Positions 42,080 to 51,919 of a stretch of 64,000 nt of DNA are shown in pieces (within the stretch, counting starts at the first letter, position 1; each line of letters begins with the position of its first letter). The notes below the pieces were generated by a model that saw only the letters and a list, made by a program, of their open reading frames with translations, searched no databases and was not told where the DNA came from. Both the position numbers and the translations under genes were made by a program. Source of the stretch: DYJE01 sp041660385 (GTDB lineage Bacteria; Desulfobacterota; Desulfobacteria; Desulfobacterales; Desulfolunaceae); the NCBI GenBank assembly GCA_041660385.1, contig JBAZWJ010000008.1, forward strand, positions 1 through 64,000, read 5' to 3'.

Positions 42080-42829
42080 ATGAAGTGCAGATACGTATGT
42101 GTGATGGATGTAGGGCCACGCTCCGGACAGGAGGATTGCATTCTTGTTGAAAATCATGTGTTTCAGGAAGAACAGCTGGCAAATGTGTCGAATTACGAAT
42201 CGGACATGATTCTCATGGCTGTGTGTGACGGGATGGGTGGCCATGACGCAGGGGAAGAGGCCAGCCGATTCGTTTGTGAGAAACTAAATACCATCGTAGA
42301 TCTTGTTGATTTTTCTGTGGGCAGTCTTCAGACCATCATGAATGTGGTGCAGACTTCTTCGGTGGATCAACTGCCAAGGGGCAGCGGTACAACCCTTGCC
42401 GGGCTTATTGTGAAAAATAACAGGGCCATTGTGTTCAATGCCGGTGACAGCCGTGTGTATAGAATTGATGACAGGGGGATCGTCTGCGTATCAAGGGACC
42501 ATTCCCTTGTTCAGGACCTTGTGGACAAAGGAATGATAAACGAGGAAGAAGCCTTTCACCATCCATACAGAAACGTGGTTAATTTTGGCATTGGTCCGGC
42601 ATTTATTAAAGTGAAAAACAAATACGAGCTGAATACTTTCGAAGAAGACATTGTAAGGAAAACCATTTACCTTGTCTGTTCCGACGGGGTGAGTGACATC
42701 ATGCGGAATCATGAAATTCTTTCAGTCCTGGGGCCTGATCCCGTGGCTGACGGTGCGAAACTCATCAAGGCTCTTAAAAAAAATAAGTTGAAAGACAACA
42801 CCAGTTTTATTATTACGGAATTTACGTAG
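42080..42829 (+). CDS. PP2C-family serine/threonine phosphatase
   Basis: A 249-residue metal-dependent phosphatase. Motifs in order: MDVGPRSGQEDCILVE, VCDGMGGHDAGEEASRF, GSGTTLAGLIV, NAGDSRVYRIDD, SRDHSLVQDLVDKGMI, VCSDGVSDIM and KDNTSFIITEF, so all metal-binding aspartates are present. It lies 30 bases ahead of a Ser/Thr kinase gene and likely reverses that kinase's phosphorylations, a common PP2C-PknB pairing. Confidence 0.93.
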   Translation: MKCRYVCVMDVGPRSGQEDCILVENHVFQEEQLANVSNYESDMILMAVCDGMGGHDAGEEASRFVCEKLNTIVDLVDFSVGSLQTIMNVVQTSSVDQLPRGSGTTLAGLIVKNNRAIVFNAGDSRVYRIDDRGIVCVSRDHSLVQDLVDKGMINEEEAFHHPYRNVVNFGIGPAFIKVKNKYELNTFEEDIVRKTIYLVCSDGVSDIMRNHEILSVLGPDPVADGAKLIKALKKNKLKDNTSFIITEFT

Positions 42830-42859
42830 CAGGAACAAGGGGTTAATCTGGGAGAATGG

Positions 42860-44581
42860 ATGAAGGATATTATCGCGAAATGTCTTCCGACCTATGAGAT
42901 CGTCGATAAAATCGGCGAAGGTATCCACGGAAGTGTTTTCAGGGTCAGGGATCAGCTCAAGGAAAGGGCGGTAAAAATCGTTCCTATCCGAGTGGAACGC
43001 TCTCGTCTCTATAAAACCGAGACGGATCTGGACTCGAAAGTCTCCCAGGATTTCCATGCGGTGAGAGAATACTACGAAACCATCAAGGGCGACGGTGTCA
43101 TAGGGGTTTACGATTTTCATCTTGTGGACAAACATATTTCAAGAAAAGAAGCTGAAGCCCACTTGGTGATCCTGATGGAGCTTTGTCCCATCAACCTCCA
43201 TGATTATGTGATTGATCATTTCCCCGTGTCCTGTAGCGAAGCCCTTTTTTATATGAAATCCCTGGCCAGAGTTCTCGAACGCCTTTCCCGTGGAATAAGG
43301 AGTAGTTTTCTTCTGACGGATTTCAAACCGTCCAACCTGTTGCTCAGTGAAGACAACCGGCTGGTGATCGGTGATCTGGGCGGCCTTAAACGGTTGAGCA
43401 GCGTGTCTACCATTACTAATGCCCAGTTTACGCCCAACTGGTCCGCACCGGAACTGGTGCTTAAAGGTGAAAGACCCACTCTATTTTCAGCTGTGTATTC
43501 CTATGGTCTTGTGGCCTATTACATCTGGGAAGGACAGCTGCCTTACGAAAAAGAGGATTTCATCGAACGAATCCGCCAGATCAAAGAAAAAGGAATTCAT
43601 TACGATAACCCGTCCATTCCTGTGGCTATCCACGACCTGATTCTTCAATGCCTGGCCTTTGAGCCGGATGACAGACCTGGAAGTTTTGAAGAAATCATTC
43701 AGCGGATCGACCATATCGAGTCGGTTTCCATGACCCCGTCACCTGTTCTTCAAAAGGGAAGGCGAAAACCGGTGGAACGGATTGAGCCTCAGAAAGAAGA
43801 GTTGTCCGCCACCCTTGATATGGGAATCCGGAAGACAAGCCAAACGTCACGGTCATCGGATTTGATGAATGCCATGGTGAAGATCTGGAAGGAACCCAGG
43901 ACAGGAATGGAGTTTAACTGGGTGCCCGGTGGAACATTCAGGATGGGCTGTGCCGAAAATGATCCCATGGCATATGAGCATGAAAAACCGGCTTATGACG
44001 TTCGCGTGGATGGATTCTGGATGGGGAAATTTCCTGTGACCCAGTTTCAGTGGAAAACAGTCATGGGCAGCAATCCTTCCCATTTTATCAAAACTCCGGA
44101 GCATCCTGTGGAACAGGTTTCCTGGGACGAGGTACAGCGCTTTCTTCAGAAGTTTAACGATAATCCGAAAGAGGGTAGTGTGTTCCAGCTTCCCACAGAA
44201 AAACAGTGGGAGTTCGCCGCCCGAAGCGGTGGTCAAGATGAACTTTACGCTGGCGGCAGCGATATCAATGAACTTTGCTGGTACAAGGAAAACAGCGATC
44301 ACTCCACCAAAGAGGTTGGCATCAAAAAATCCAATGGACTTGGGCTGTATGACATGTGCGGTAATGTAATGGAGTGGTGTGATGATTACTTTGATGAAGA
44401 TGCATACAAAAAAGCAGTTCGGAATATCTCCGTTTCTTCACGTCATGTGATGGAACGTGTGGTCCGTGGTGGTGCGTTCAACCTGGATGCCAGGAGATGC
44501 CGAGCCGCAGCACGGCGAAGGATGTCCCAAGGGCTCAAATACATCAACCTGGGGTTCCGGGTTGTGATAAACGAGATATAA
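42860..44581 (+). CDS. Ser/Thr protein kinase fused to a formylglycine-generating-enzyme (SUMF1)-like domain
   Basis: A 573-residue soluble fusion. Kinase, about 10-285: GEGIHGSVFRVRD loop, Lys in ERAVKIVPIR, catalytic loop TDFKPSNLLL (the usual HRD is TDF but the Asp is kept), DLGG in place of DFG, and APELVL. A linker of about 55 residues precedes a SUMF1/FGE-sulfatase domain, about 345-573: FNWVPGGTFRMGCAENDP, KFPVTQFQWKTVMG, PVEQVSWDEVQRF, QLPTEKQWEFAARSG, GLYDMCGNVMEWCDD, VVRGGAF, LGFRVV. The FGE-like part is probably a binding module. It is co-transcribed with the PP2C gene. Confidence 0.92.
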   Translation: MKDIIAKCLPTYEIVDKIGEGIHGSVFRVRDQLKERAVKIVPIRVERSRLYKTETDLDSKVSQDFHAVREYYETIKGDGVIGVYDFHLVDKHISRKEAEAHLVILMELCPINLHDYVIDHFPVSCSEALFYMKSLARVLERLSRGIRSSFLLTDFKPSNLLLSEDNRLVIGDLGGLKRLSSVSTITNAQFTPNWSAPELVLKGERPTLFSAVYSYGLVAYYIWEGQLPYEKEDFIERIRQIKEKGIHYDNPSIPVAIHDLILQCLAFEPDDRPGSFEEIIQRIDHIESVSMTPSPVLQKGRRKPVERIEPQKEELSATLDMGIRKTSQTSRSSDLMNAMVKIWKEPRTGMEFNWVPGGTFRMGCAENDPMAYEHEKPAYDVRVDGFWMGKFPVTQFQWKTVMGSNPSHFIKTPEHPVEQVSWDEVQRFLQKFNDNPKEGSVFQLPTEKQWEFAARSGGQDELYAGGSDINELCWYKENSDHSTKEVGIKKSNGLGLYDMCGNVMEWCDDYFDEDAYKKAVRNISVSSRHVMERVVRGGAFNLDARRCRAAARRRMSQGLKYINLGFRVVINEI

Positions 44582-44699
44582 AACAATAGCGGGGTCTGGA
44601 TCGAGGTGGTCTGGAGATTGATCAAGACCATGCCCAGTTATTTATAAAACACTGGCCATATCATTATGGTCATTAATTTTAGTTATTATAAGGAAAACG

Positions 44700-45368
44700 A
44701 TGAGAGCGATTAAAAAAAAGCTTTATTATTCAAGCCTGATGCATACCTTGTTGTACCATTTTATTCGTCTGTATTCCCTGTTGTTTCGATTCAGGGTTGA
44801 GAATGAAAAACAGTGGATGGATCATTATAAAAACGGCGGAGCGGTCATTCTGTGTGTGTATCACCAGCAGTTTTTCTCGGCGATACGTTATTTCAAGACG
44901 TATCGATTCTACAAACCCGGCCTGATGATCAGCCAGAGCAGAGACGGTGAGATCATTGCAGCGGTAGCAAACAGGACAGGCTGGGTGACTGTGCGGGGAT
45001 CATCCACACGGGGCGGCAAGGAAGCTCTGGAGATGATGGTCGACCACGTCAAGGAACACCGTCTTGCGGCACATATCGTTGACGGCCCTCAGGGCCCGGC
45101 ATTTAAAGTGAAAGCAGGGATCATCCGCATGGCTCATGAATCAAACGCCGTGATCGTCCCCTTTTATATTGCATCAAACAATGCCTGGTATTTCAGGAGC
45201 TGGGACAAATTTATGCTTCCCAAACCCTTTTCAAAAGTCATTCTTCGATACGGTGATATGGTCAAATTTGAAAAAACCGAAACAACCGAGGAATTCGAAG
45301 CCCAGAGAGATTCTTTGAACTCCATCATGTATGTGGAATCTGAAAACCTGAAAGAAAGGTTAAGCTGA
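44700..45368 (+). CDS. DUF374 / lysophospholipid acyltransferase-family protein
   Basis: A 222-residue protein with an N-terminal membrane-associated helix and a PlsC-like acyltransferase domain: CVYHQQFFSAIRYFKTY (the HX4D-type position), SQSRDGEIIAAVANRTGWVT, VRGSSTRGGKEAL, VDGPQGPAFKVKAGIIRMA. These are DUF374 hallmarks. The family is close to Kdo2-lipid-A acyltransferases; an envelope lipid role is likely in this LPS-making cell. ATG 44700 follows AAGGAAAACG. It appears monocistronic. Confidence 0.87.
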   Translation: MRAIKKKLYYSSLMHTLLYHFIRLYSLLFRFRVENEKQWMDHYKNGGAVILCVYHQQFFSAIRYFKTYRFYKPGLMISQSRDGEIIAAVANRTGWVTVRGSSTRGGKEALEMMVDHVKEHRLAAHIVDGPQGPAFKVKAGIIRMAHESNAVIVPFYIASNNAWYFRSWDKFMLPKPFSKVILRYGDMVKFEKTETTEEFEAQRDSLNSIMYVESENLKERLS

Positions 45369-45859
45369 ACCAGATTCAAGACTTTGATTGAGAGCGGTAA
45401 TTGGAGTGCCCCATTTCCGCTCTCCTTTTCAGAAAATTCGCGCAAATAATTCATTACTCCCCCAGTAATTGATTGTATTATCAAGAATAACGATGTACTC
45501 AAGCCCCGGGCACGCCAATCTCCCGATTGGCCCTGCGAAAGCCGTCAGGCTTTCAGTTGCAGACCATGTCAAGGCAGCATGTTAATCTATAACCAAGGAA
45601 AAGGGCCATTTCCCTTTGTTTCGTGTCTCAGTCCCGCATATTTTTTGAGCTAATCTAACCATTTGAAATTCTTCTATTGACTAAAGTTCACACCTGAAAT
45701 ACATGTTTAATATTCCGGTTGTATAATTGATGATCCGTTGTTCATTGGGTAATCCATCAAATGCCGGGATTGTTTTGCCTTCGGTGGGGAGGAACGGTTG
45801 TGGGGGGAGTCTGGTCGCTATCTCTCATATCATTCATCTGTCTTTCTGGGGTTTAACTT
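45369..45859. other. intergenic region with twin-tetraloop repeat
   Basis: About 490 bases without a gene. It holds copy 3 of the twin-tetraloop element and the promoter region of the following kinase. Confidence 0.45.
45508..45556 (+). repeat. twin-tetraloop hairpin element, copy 3
   Basis: GGGCACGCCAATC-TCCC-GATTGGC then CCTGC and GAAAGCC-GTCA-GGCTTTC. It is nearly identical to copy 1 at 17980-18030. Confidence 0.9.
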
Positions 45860-48800
45860 ATGGGTGATGGAAACCTGACGGCGGATGGTCCCGCCGAAAA
45901 GACGGACTGCGGAAAAAATAAAAAAAGTCATGTATCAGGCCTGCAATATATTGTCAGGACCCTGCTCGTTGGCCTGTTTCTTGTTTACCTGTTTATAATG
46001 CCTCCATCCCGTATGGTGAGCATTGTCCCTGTTCTTCTTTTTATCGCAGCTTACGTGGCGATCCAGCTGTACATCCGCCAGATTATGGAAAAAGACGGAA
46101 TGGCCTGGCGCCACATCAGGCCCAGTATTATTGCCGATCTCGGTTTTTCCTACATGGCATGGATCTACGATCCGTCAACACCTTCTCCTCTCATGCTGTT
46201 TATGGTGATCATTGTTGTGGGAAACGGAATCCAGTATGGAATCAGAGCGTTCAACCTTCTGAGCTGGAGCATCATCGCCATTGCCCCCTTTGTTTTTTTA
46301 CTACGAAGCTATGTGCTGAATTTCAATCCACCTGAACTGCTGCTGTTTGTCCTCTGTTTATCCGTTCTTTTTTATGTTTACAAATTCATCTTCAGAATCG
46401 AAGAGTTCAGGGAAGAGACAAGGAAAAGAACACTGGCTCTTGAAGTCAGCAACAACAAATACAGGAATATTTTTGAAAACACAGGGGCCGGACTTCTTGT
46501 CATTGATGAGAGCATGGTTGTGGCTGAAGCCAACCCCATGCTTGAAAAAATGACCGGCTACGGCAGGCACGAGATCGAAGGCCGATTCCGCTGGATGGAC
46601 TTTGTTGAACCGGAGAACAGGAAAATCCTGAAAAAGGACCATCTTGAACGTCTGGCCAGAGGGGAGGCTTCACCCAACGAATACGAGTTCAAGCTGGTGA
46701 GAAAAGATGGGGAGATCATTCACGTCTTTTCAGAAGTGAATTCCGATGCGAAAACAGGCAAGACCATCGCGTCGGTTATCGATATCACCCCAAGAAAAAA
46801 AGCGGAATATGCTCTCCAGAAAGCCCATGATGAACTGGAAAAACGGGTGGAAGAGCGAACAGCAGAACTCAAGGAAATCAACGCCCAGTTGAAAAAAGCC
46901 ATGGAGGCCGCCGACGCATCGGGGCGAGCGAAAAGCGAGTTTCTCGCGAATATGAGCCATGAAATAAGGACACCAATGAATGCCATCATCGGGATGTGCG
47001 ATCTGGTGATGAACACTGAAATGTCGCGCAAGCAGAAGGAATACCTGAGCATTGTCCGTTCATCTTCAAGGTCTCTTCTAGAGTTGATCAACGATATCCT
47101 TGATTTTTCAAAAATCGATGCAGGTAAACTGGGCTTTGAAAACGTGCCGTTCAACCTTCGCTCGGTGATCGAGGAAGTGTCTGACATGTTTCTGGAACGG
47201 AGCATGACCAAAGATATTGAACTGGTTGTGGATATCGATTCGGCAGCTCCTAGAAAACTGGTGTCCGATCCCTTGCGTCTTCGTCAGGTTCTGGCCAATC
47301 TTACGTCCAATGCATTTAAATTTACAAAAAAAGGGGAAATCAGTATTTCCGTAAAAACCCGAAGTTTGATTGAAGACCAGGTGAACCTGCTGTTCTGTGT
47401 GAAAGATACGGGCATCGGTATTGACTCATCCATATCCGACCGGCTATTCGACGCATTTGCCCAGGCCGATGGTTCAACCACCCGGAAATACGGCGGCACT
47501 GGTCTGGGGCTGGCCATATGCAAAAAAATCGTCATGATGATGGGCGGTGACATCTGGGTTGAAAGTGAGATCGGCAAGGGAAGTTCGTTCTATTTCACCA
47601 TTGAAACACGGACAACTCAGGGTGAAAAGGAGATGCCCCAGATCGTTCCTTCGAATCTGAAAGACAAGCGGGTCCTGATTGTGGATGACAATCCTTCCAC
47701 GCTGCTTATTATTAAACGGTTTGTTGAATCCTTCGGATTCCGGACGGAAATGGCAAATTCAGCGGAAACGGCCCTCCAGCTTTACTATCTTTCCCAGACC
47801 CAGGAACCTTACGGGCTGATCATCATGGATGTGAAGCTCAAGGGGATGGACGGTATCGAAGCCATCGGCAGAATCAAGAACGACAGCCGCTACAAATCTC
47901 CCCCCATTATCTGTACCGGAAGTTACGGAAGAGACGGTGACGTGCAAAGGGCAAGGACGGCCGGGGCCGATAGTTTTCTGATGAAGCCGGTCAAACAGTC
48001 CATTCTTTTCGATACGATTATGGAAATATTCGGTTTCAAGGCCATGAAGAGCAGCGACGATTCTCAAGGGTTGATGACCTGGGACGAATTTAACGATATG
48101 ACCGTTCTTCTGGTGGAAGACAACCCCATCAACCAGATGGTGGCAACGGAAATTCTCATCTCAGCCGGAATCACGGTGGACAAGGCCAACCACGGGCTTG
48201 AAGCCATAGATGCGTTAAGGGGAAAATGTTATGACGCCGTTCTGATGGATGTGCAGATGCCTGAAATGGACGGCCTTGAAGCGGCAAGATACATTCGCGA
48301 TCATTTGAAACTTATGGACATCCCCATCATCGCCATGACGGCCCATGCCATGTATGGAGACAGGGAACGATGCCTTGCATCCGGCATGAACGACTATGTT
48401 CCCAAACCCATCGACAGAAAGGAACTGTTTTCGGTTCTGAGAAGCAACATATCCCGATTGGAAGAAGATCTGACCGGTTTTGGGAAAAATCGCAAGGAAA
48501 AAACAGAGAAGGTTCAAGGAGATGCGTTCACCCTGGCAGGCCTTGATATCGTCGAAGGATTAAGGCGTCTTGGAGGTAACTGGGACCGGTATTTTGAGAT
48601 TGGCAGTGATTTTTGTCATACGTTTCAGAACTTTTTTATTGAGTTTGGTGAATTTGTTGATAAAAGTAGTTTTACGGATGCAAGGCTTCTGGCTCATTCC
48701 ATGAAAGGAGCTGCCGGTAATATTTCCGCTGTGGAGCTTAAAACCGTAGCCGGTATTCTGGAGCAGGCCTGCATCAAAGGCAACAAAGACCGTATCCGTA

Positions 48801-49153
48801 TGCTAATTCCGGCGGCCCAAGACGCCTTTATCAGAGTGAAAGACTCCCTTGAAAAAATGGGTTTCAAAAATGAAGCCAGGGTTCATGTGGTGGACCCAGG
48901 TGAAAAAGTAGATCCGGAAAGGCTGTTTGCACTGTTCAAAGAACTGGGTGAAAGCCTCAAAGAATCCGACCCCGTCCGATCAGAATCGTGTTTTAATGAA
49001 ATCAAGAAAGGTTTCTCTTTTGGCGAGGTTAATTCTGAATTTGAAGATCTGGGACGGATTCTTGAAAGGCAGGTGGGGGAATACCATTTCGATGAAGCGG
49101 GTATGACCCTGAAAACACTTGACAGAAAACTGAAGAAACAACTGGGATTTTGA
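45860..49153 (+). CDS. BarA-type hybrid sensor kinase (TM-PAS-HisKA-HATPase-REC-REC-Hpt)
   Basis: A 1097-residue kinase with about five N-terminal membrane helices (residues 35-170) and no large periplasmic loop, a PAS domain (about 192-305), a coiled coil, and the acceptor His367 in LANMSHEIRTPMNAIIGM. The ATPase domain has LTSNAFKFTKKGE and GTGLGLAICKKIV. Receiver 1 has Asp657, receiver 2 Asp797 (LMDVQMPEMDG), and the Hpt domain His946 in LAHSMKGAAGNIS. About 90 extra residues end the protein. All phosphorelay residues are present. It overlaps or abuts the HD-GYP gene, its likely operon partner. Confidence 0.94.
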   Translation: MGDGNLTADGPAEKTDCGKNKKSHVSGLQYIVRTLLVGLFLVYLFIMPPSRMVSIVPVLLFIAAYVAIQLYIRQIMEKDGMAWRHIRPSIIADLGFSYMAWIYDPSTPSPLMLFMVIIVVGNGIQYGIRAFNLLSWSIIAIAPFVFLLRSYVLNFNPPELLLFVLCLSVLFYVYKFIFRIEEFREETRKRTLALEVSNNKYRNIFENTGAGLLVIDESMVVAEANPMLEKMTGYGRHEIEGRFRWMDFVEPENRKILKKDHLERLARGEASPNEYEFKLVRKDGEIIHVFSEVNSDAKTGKTIASVIDITPRKKAEYALQKAHDELEKRVEERTAELKEINAQLKKAMEAADASGRAKSEFLANMSHEIRTPMNAIIGMCDLVMNTEMSRKQKEYLSIVRSSSRSLLELINDILDFSKIDAGKLGFENVPFNLRSVIEEVSDMFLERSMTKDIELVVDIDSAAPRKLVSDPLRLRQVLANLTSNAFKFTKKGEISISVKTRSLIEDQVNLLFCVKDTGIGIDSSISDRLFDAFAQADGSTTRKYGGTGLGLAICKKIVMMMGGDIWVESEIGKGSSFYFTIETRTTQGEKEMPQIVPSNLKDKRVLIVDDNPSTLLIIKRFVESFGFRTEMANSAETALQLYYLSQTQEPYGLIIMDVKLKGMDGIEAIGRIKNDSRYKSPPIICTGSYGRDGDVQRARTAGADSFLMKPVKQSILFDTIMEIFGFKAMKSSDDSQGLMTWDEFNDMTVLLVEDNPINQMVATEILISAGITVDKANHGLEAIDALRGKCYDAVLMDVQMPEMDGLEAARYIRDHLKLMDIPIIAMTAHAMYGDRERCLASGMNDYVPKPIDRKELFSVLRSNISRLEEDLTGFGKNRKEKTEKVQGDAFTLAGLDIVEGLRRLGGNWDRYFEIGSDFCHTFQNFFIEFGEFVDKSSFTDARLLAHSMKGAAGNISAVELKTVAGILEQACIKGNKDRIRMLIPAAQDAFIRVKDSLEKMGFKNEARVHVVDPGEKVDPERLFALFKELGESLKESDPVRSESCFNEIKKGFSFGEVNSEFEDLGRILERQVGEYHFDEAGMTLKTLDRKLKKQLGF

Positions 49154-49158
49154 GTTCT

Positions 49159-50199
49159 ATGCGTGATTTGAGCAATTGCAGGGTTTTACTTGTTGATGAC
49201 ACGAAAACCAATATTGATATTCTAGTCCAGACACTCAAAGATGACTTTAAGCTGGGTGTGGCTTTAAATGGGCGGAAAGCCATTGATTACGCCACAAACA
49301 ACCCTGTGGACCTTATTCTCCTGGATGTGCTCATGCCGGAAATGGATGGATATGATGTGTGTAGACAACTGAAGGAGAACCCCGGAACCCAGCATATACC
49401 CATTATCTTCATTACGGCCATGGATGCTCCCGAACACAAGACCCGTGGGTTTGAAATGGGCGCTGTGGACTATATCACCAAGCCTTTTGATATTGCTGAA
49501 GTAAAGGCCAGGGTGAGAACCCATCTGACTTTGATTACGGCCCAGGCGGAGCTGAAAGAACAGAACCAAATCTTAGAACAGAAAGTCAAGGAACGGACCC
49601 GGGAGCTGGAGGAAACCCAGCTTGAAATCATCAACCGTCTGGGACTTGCATCGGAGTATCGGGATGAAGGAACGGGTCAGCATGTTCAGCGAATGAGCGA
49701 ATACTGCCGTCTTCTGGGCCAGGCAGCTGGAATGACTGAGGCGGAATATGAGCTTCTGGCCCTTGCCAGCACCATGCATGATGCCGGGAAAATTGGAATC
49801 GCTGACAAGATTCTTCTTAAACCCGGCGCTTTGAACGACGAGGAATGGGAAGAAATGAAAAAACATTCCTTCATCGGTGGGGAACTTCTGTCAGGAAGCA
49901 CGTCACGATTGATGCAGCTTGCAGAAACCATCGCCAAGACTCACCATGAACGATGGGACGGCTCAGGGTATTTTGAAGGTTTAAAAGGAGAAGAAATCCC
50001 GTTGGTTGGCCGGATTGTCTGTATCTGCGACGTTTTCGACGCTCTGGTGTCGGAGCGGCCTTATAAAAAAGCCTGGACCGTGACAGAGGCTATTGAAGAA
50101 ATCAAAAATTGGAGTGGGACCCATTTCGATCCGTCTCTTGCAGAAACATTCATCGCTTTGAAACCCAAGCTTCAGGCCATTGTGGACAAGTTAAGCTGA
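49159..50199 (+). CDS. response regulator with HD-GYP phosphodiesterase domain
   Basis: A 346-residue protein with a receiver (VLLVDDTKTN; Asp in LILLDVLMPEMDG; Lys in DYITKPFD), a coiled linker and an HD-GYP domain (MHDAGKIGIADKILLKPG, KTHHERWDGSGYFEGLKGEE, ICDVFDALVSERPYKKAW). It should hydrolyse c-di-GMP when phosphorylated, probably by the preceding hybrid kinase. ATG 49159 is used; an alternative TTG at 49150 overlaps the kinase stop (TTGA). Its TGA overlaps the ATG of sbcB. Confidence 0.94.
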   Translation: MRDLSNCRVLLVDDTKTNIDILVQTLKDDFKLGVALNGRKAIDYATNNPVDLILLDVLMPEMDGYDVCRQLKENPGTQHIPIIFITAMDAPEHKTRGFEMGAVDYITKPFDIAEVKARVRTHLTLITAQAELKEQNQILEQKVKERTRELEETQLEIINRLGLASEYRDEGTGQHVQRMSEYCRLLGQAAGMTEAEYELLALASTMHDAGKIGIADKILLKPGALNDEEWEEMKKHSFIGGELLSGSTSRLMQLAETIAKTHHERWDGSGYFEGLKGEEIPLVGRIVCICDVFDALVSERPYKKAWTVTEAIEEIKNWSGTHFDPSLAETFIALKPKLQAIVDKLS

Positions 50200-51635
50200 T
50201 GAAAAGCTACCTTTTCTACGATCTGGAAACAACGGGCCTCAACAAATCTTTCGATCAAATCCTTCAGTTTGCAGCCATCCGAACAGATGAACATCTGAAT
50301 GAAAAAGAACGGCATTCCATTCAGGTGAAGTTGCGGCCGGATGTGGTACCTTCTCCTTATGCGGTGATCACCCACAGGATTCCTTTTGCCCAGTTGATGG
50401 AAGGGACCCCGGAATATGACGCTGTATTGAGAATTCATGCCCTTTTGAACACGCCGGGGACTGTCAGCCTGGGTTATAACACCCTGGGTTTCGACGATGA
50501 GTTTTTGCGATTTTCCTTTCATCGTAACCTTCTTCCCCCTTACACCCACCAGTATGCCAACCGTTGCGGACGGATGGATCTACTGCCTGTTGCCGTACTG
50601 TATTATCTTTACAAACCGGACGTTCTCGTCTGGCCGACTGTTGATGGGAAACCCACACTTAAGCTTGAGCATCTGCTGCGGGAAAATGGACTTGCCGAAG
50701 GAAGAGCCCACGATGCCATGGTGGATGTGGAAGCCACGCTGGAACTTGCCCGGCGATTCAAACAGGAAAAAAGCATGTGGGATTTCGTTCTCGGCTATTT
50801 CAACAAGGAGAGCGACAAGGAGAGGATTAACAAACTTCCGTCTGCCTTTGATTCGGCAGCGGGAATGCATGTGATGGGAATCATGACCGGCAGCAAGTTC
50901 GGCGGGGATTCTTTGTACCAGGCTCCGGTGGTTTATCTGGGTGATTCCATTCCTTATAAGAATCAGAGTCTTTGGCTCAGAATCGATCAGCCTGAACTCC
51001 GAAACACGGTGGAAGGGGCTGTTTTCGAAACAACCCGGGCCGTGCGGAAACGCATGGGTGAACCTGAAATCATCCTTCCCCCTCTTGATCGGTTTATGGG
51101 GAGGCTGAGCGATGAACGGAAAGCCTGCATGGATGAAAACATCAGCTGGCTGAAACGTGAACGAAAGAATTTCTACGCGATTATCAAGGAATACTGTGAA
51201 TTCAGGTATCCCGACGTCCCGAACGTGGACCCGGATGCGTCTCTTTATACCAACGGATTCCTGTCCAGAGACGATGAAAAACTCTGCGCCTCATTTCACC
51301 GTCATGTTCGTGACAAAGGGCTCTCCCTTGTGGAAGGTTTTGGTACAAGCCACCTGAAACATCTTGCCCTTCGGATCTTTTTAAGAAGTTTTGACAGGAA
51401 CGATTTTAAGGGATATGAAGAAGATGTTCAAAAATACATGGACAAGGTAAACGCCGTGAATGATGAAACGGCGATGGTGGATTATAGAAACGAACGGAAA
51501 CTGACACCTATAAAAGCACTGGAACAGATCGGGGAGATCAGAGAAGAAAACCGGTGCGACAATGAACAGACATCTCTCCTTGATGATCTGGAATCGTATA
51601 TTAAAAATCGATTCCAGGTATCAAAGATTCTGTGA
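50199..51635 (+). CDS. sbcB: exodeoxyribonuclease I
   Basis: A 3'-5' single-strand DNA exonuclease of 478 residues, matching E. coli ExoI length. The DEDD exonuclease motifs are YDLETTGLNKSFDQILQF, LGYNTLGFDDEFLRFSF and RAHDAMVDVEATLELARRF; the rest is the SH3-like and C-terminal helical portion. Start ATG 50199 overlaps the HD-GYP stop as TGATG; a longer in-frame version from 50109 would lie inside that gene. Its place in a signalling operon is unusual. Confidence 0.95.
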   Translation: MKSYLFYDLETTGLNKSFDQILQFAAIRTDEHLNEKERHSIQVKLRPDVVPSPYAVITHRIPFAQLMEGTPEYDAVLRIHALLNTPGTVSLGYNTLGFDDEFLRFSFHRNLLPPYTHQYANRCGRMDLLPVAVLYYLYKPDVLVWPTVDGKPTLKLEHLLRENGLAEGRAHDAMVDVEATLELARRFKQEKSMWDFVLGYFNKESDKERINKLPSAFDSAAGMHVMGIMTGSKFGGDSLYQAPVVYLGDSIPYKNQSLWLRIDQPELRNTVEGAVFETTRAVRKRMGEPEIILPPLDRFMGRLSDERKACMDENISWLKRERKNFYAIIKEYCEFRYPDVPNVDPDASLYTNGFLSRDDEKLCASFHRHVRDKGLSLVEGFGTSHLKHLALRIFLRSFDRNDFKGYEEDVQKYMDKVNAVNDETAMVDYRNERKLTPIKALEQIGEIREENRCDNEQTSLLDDLESYIKNRFQVSKIL

Positions 51636-51647
51636 TTCTATTGAACT

Positions 51648-51911
51648 ATGACAATGATATTAGACAAAGATTTCATCATCGAACGTTTAACCCTCGCACT
51701 GAAACAGCTTTTTCTGGACGATCTGGAAGGCTTTGACAGGATAGCCATGGAATCCAGCGTGGACAGGTTCATCATTGAAAAAGTGGCTGTCATGAGTGCC
51801 GACGATATTGTCGACACATTTTATACCCCCGAGAATTCGGTACGCCGTTTTATGGAGTTCCTGGAAGACTCAGGGGCTCTGGAAGAGGCGGATGGCCAGA
51901 CCATTCATTAA
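51648..51911 (+). CDS. small protein of unknown function
   Basis: An 87-residue acidic, helical protein with no signal peptide (MILDKDFIIERLTLALKQLF ... FIIEKVAVMSADDIVDTFYT ... FLEDSGALEEAD). It follows sbcB by 12 bases on the same strand and probably belongs to its transcript. It converges on the receiver-fusion gene with 8 bases between stops. I do not recognise the family. Confidence 0.6.
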   Translation: MTMILDKDFIIERLTLALKQLFLDDLEGFDRIAMESSVDRFIIEKVAVMSADDIVDTFYTPENSVRRFMEFLEDSGALEEADGQTIH

Positions 51912-51919
51912 CCCAGTAG

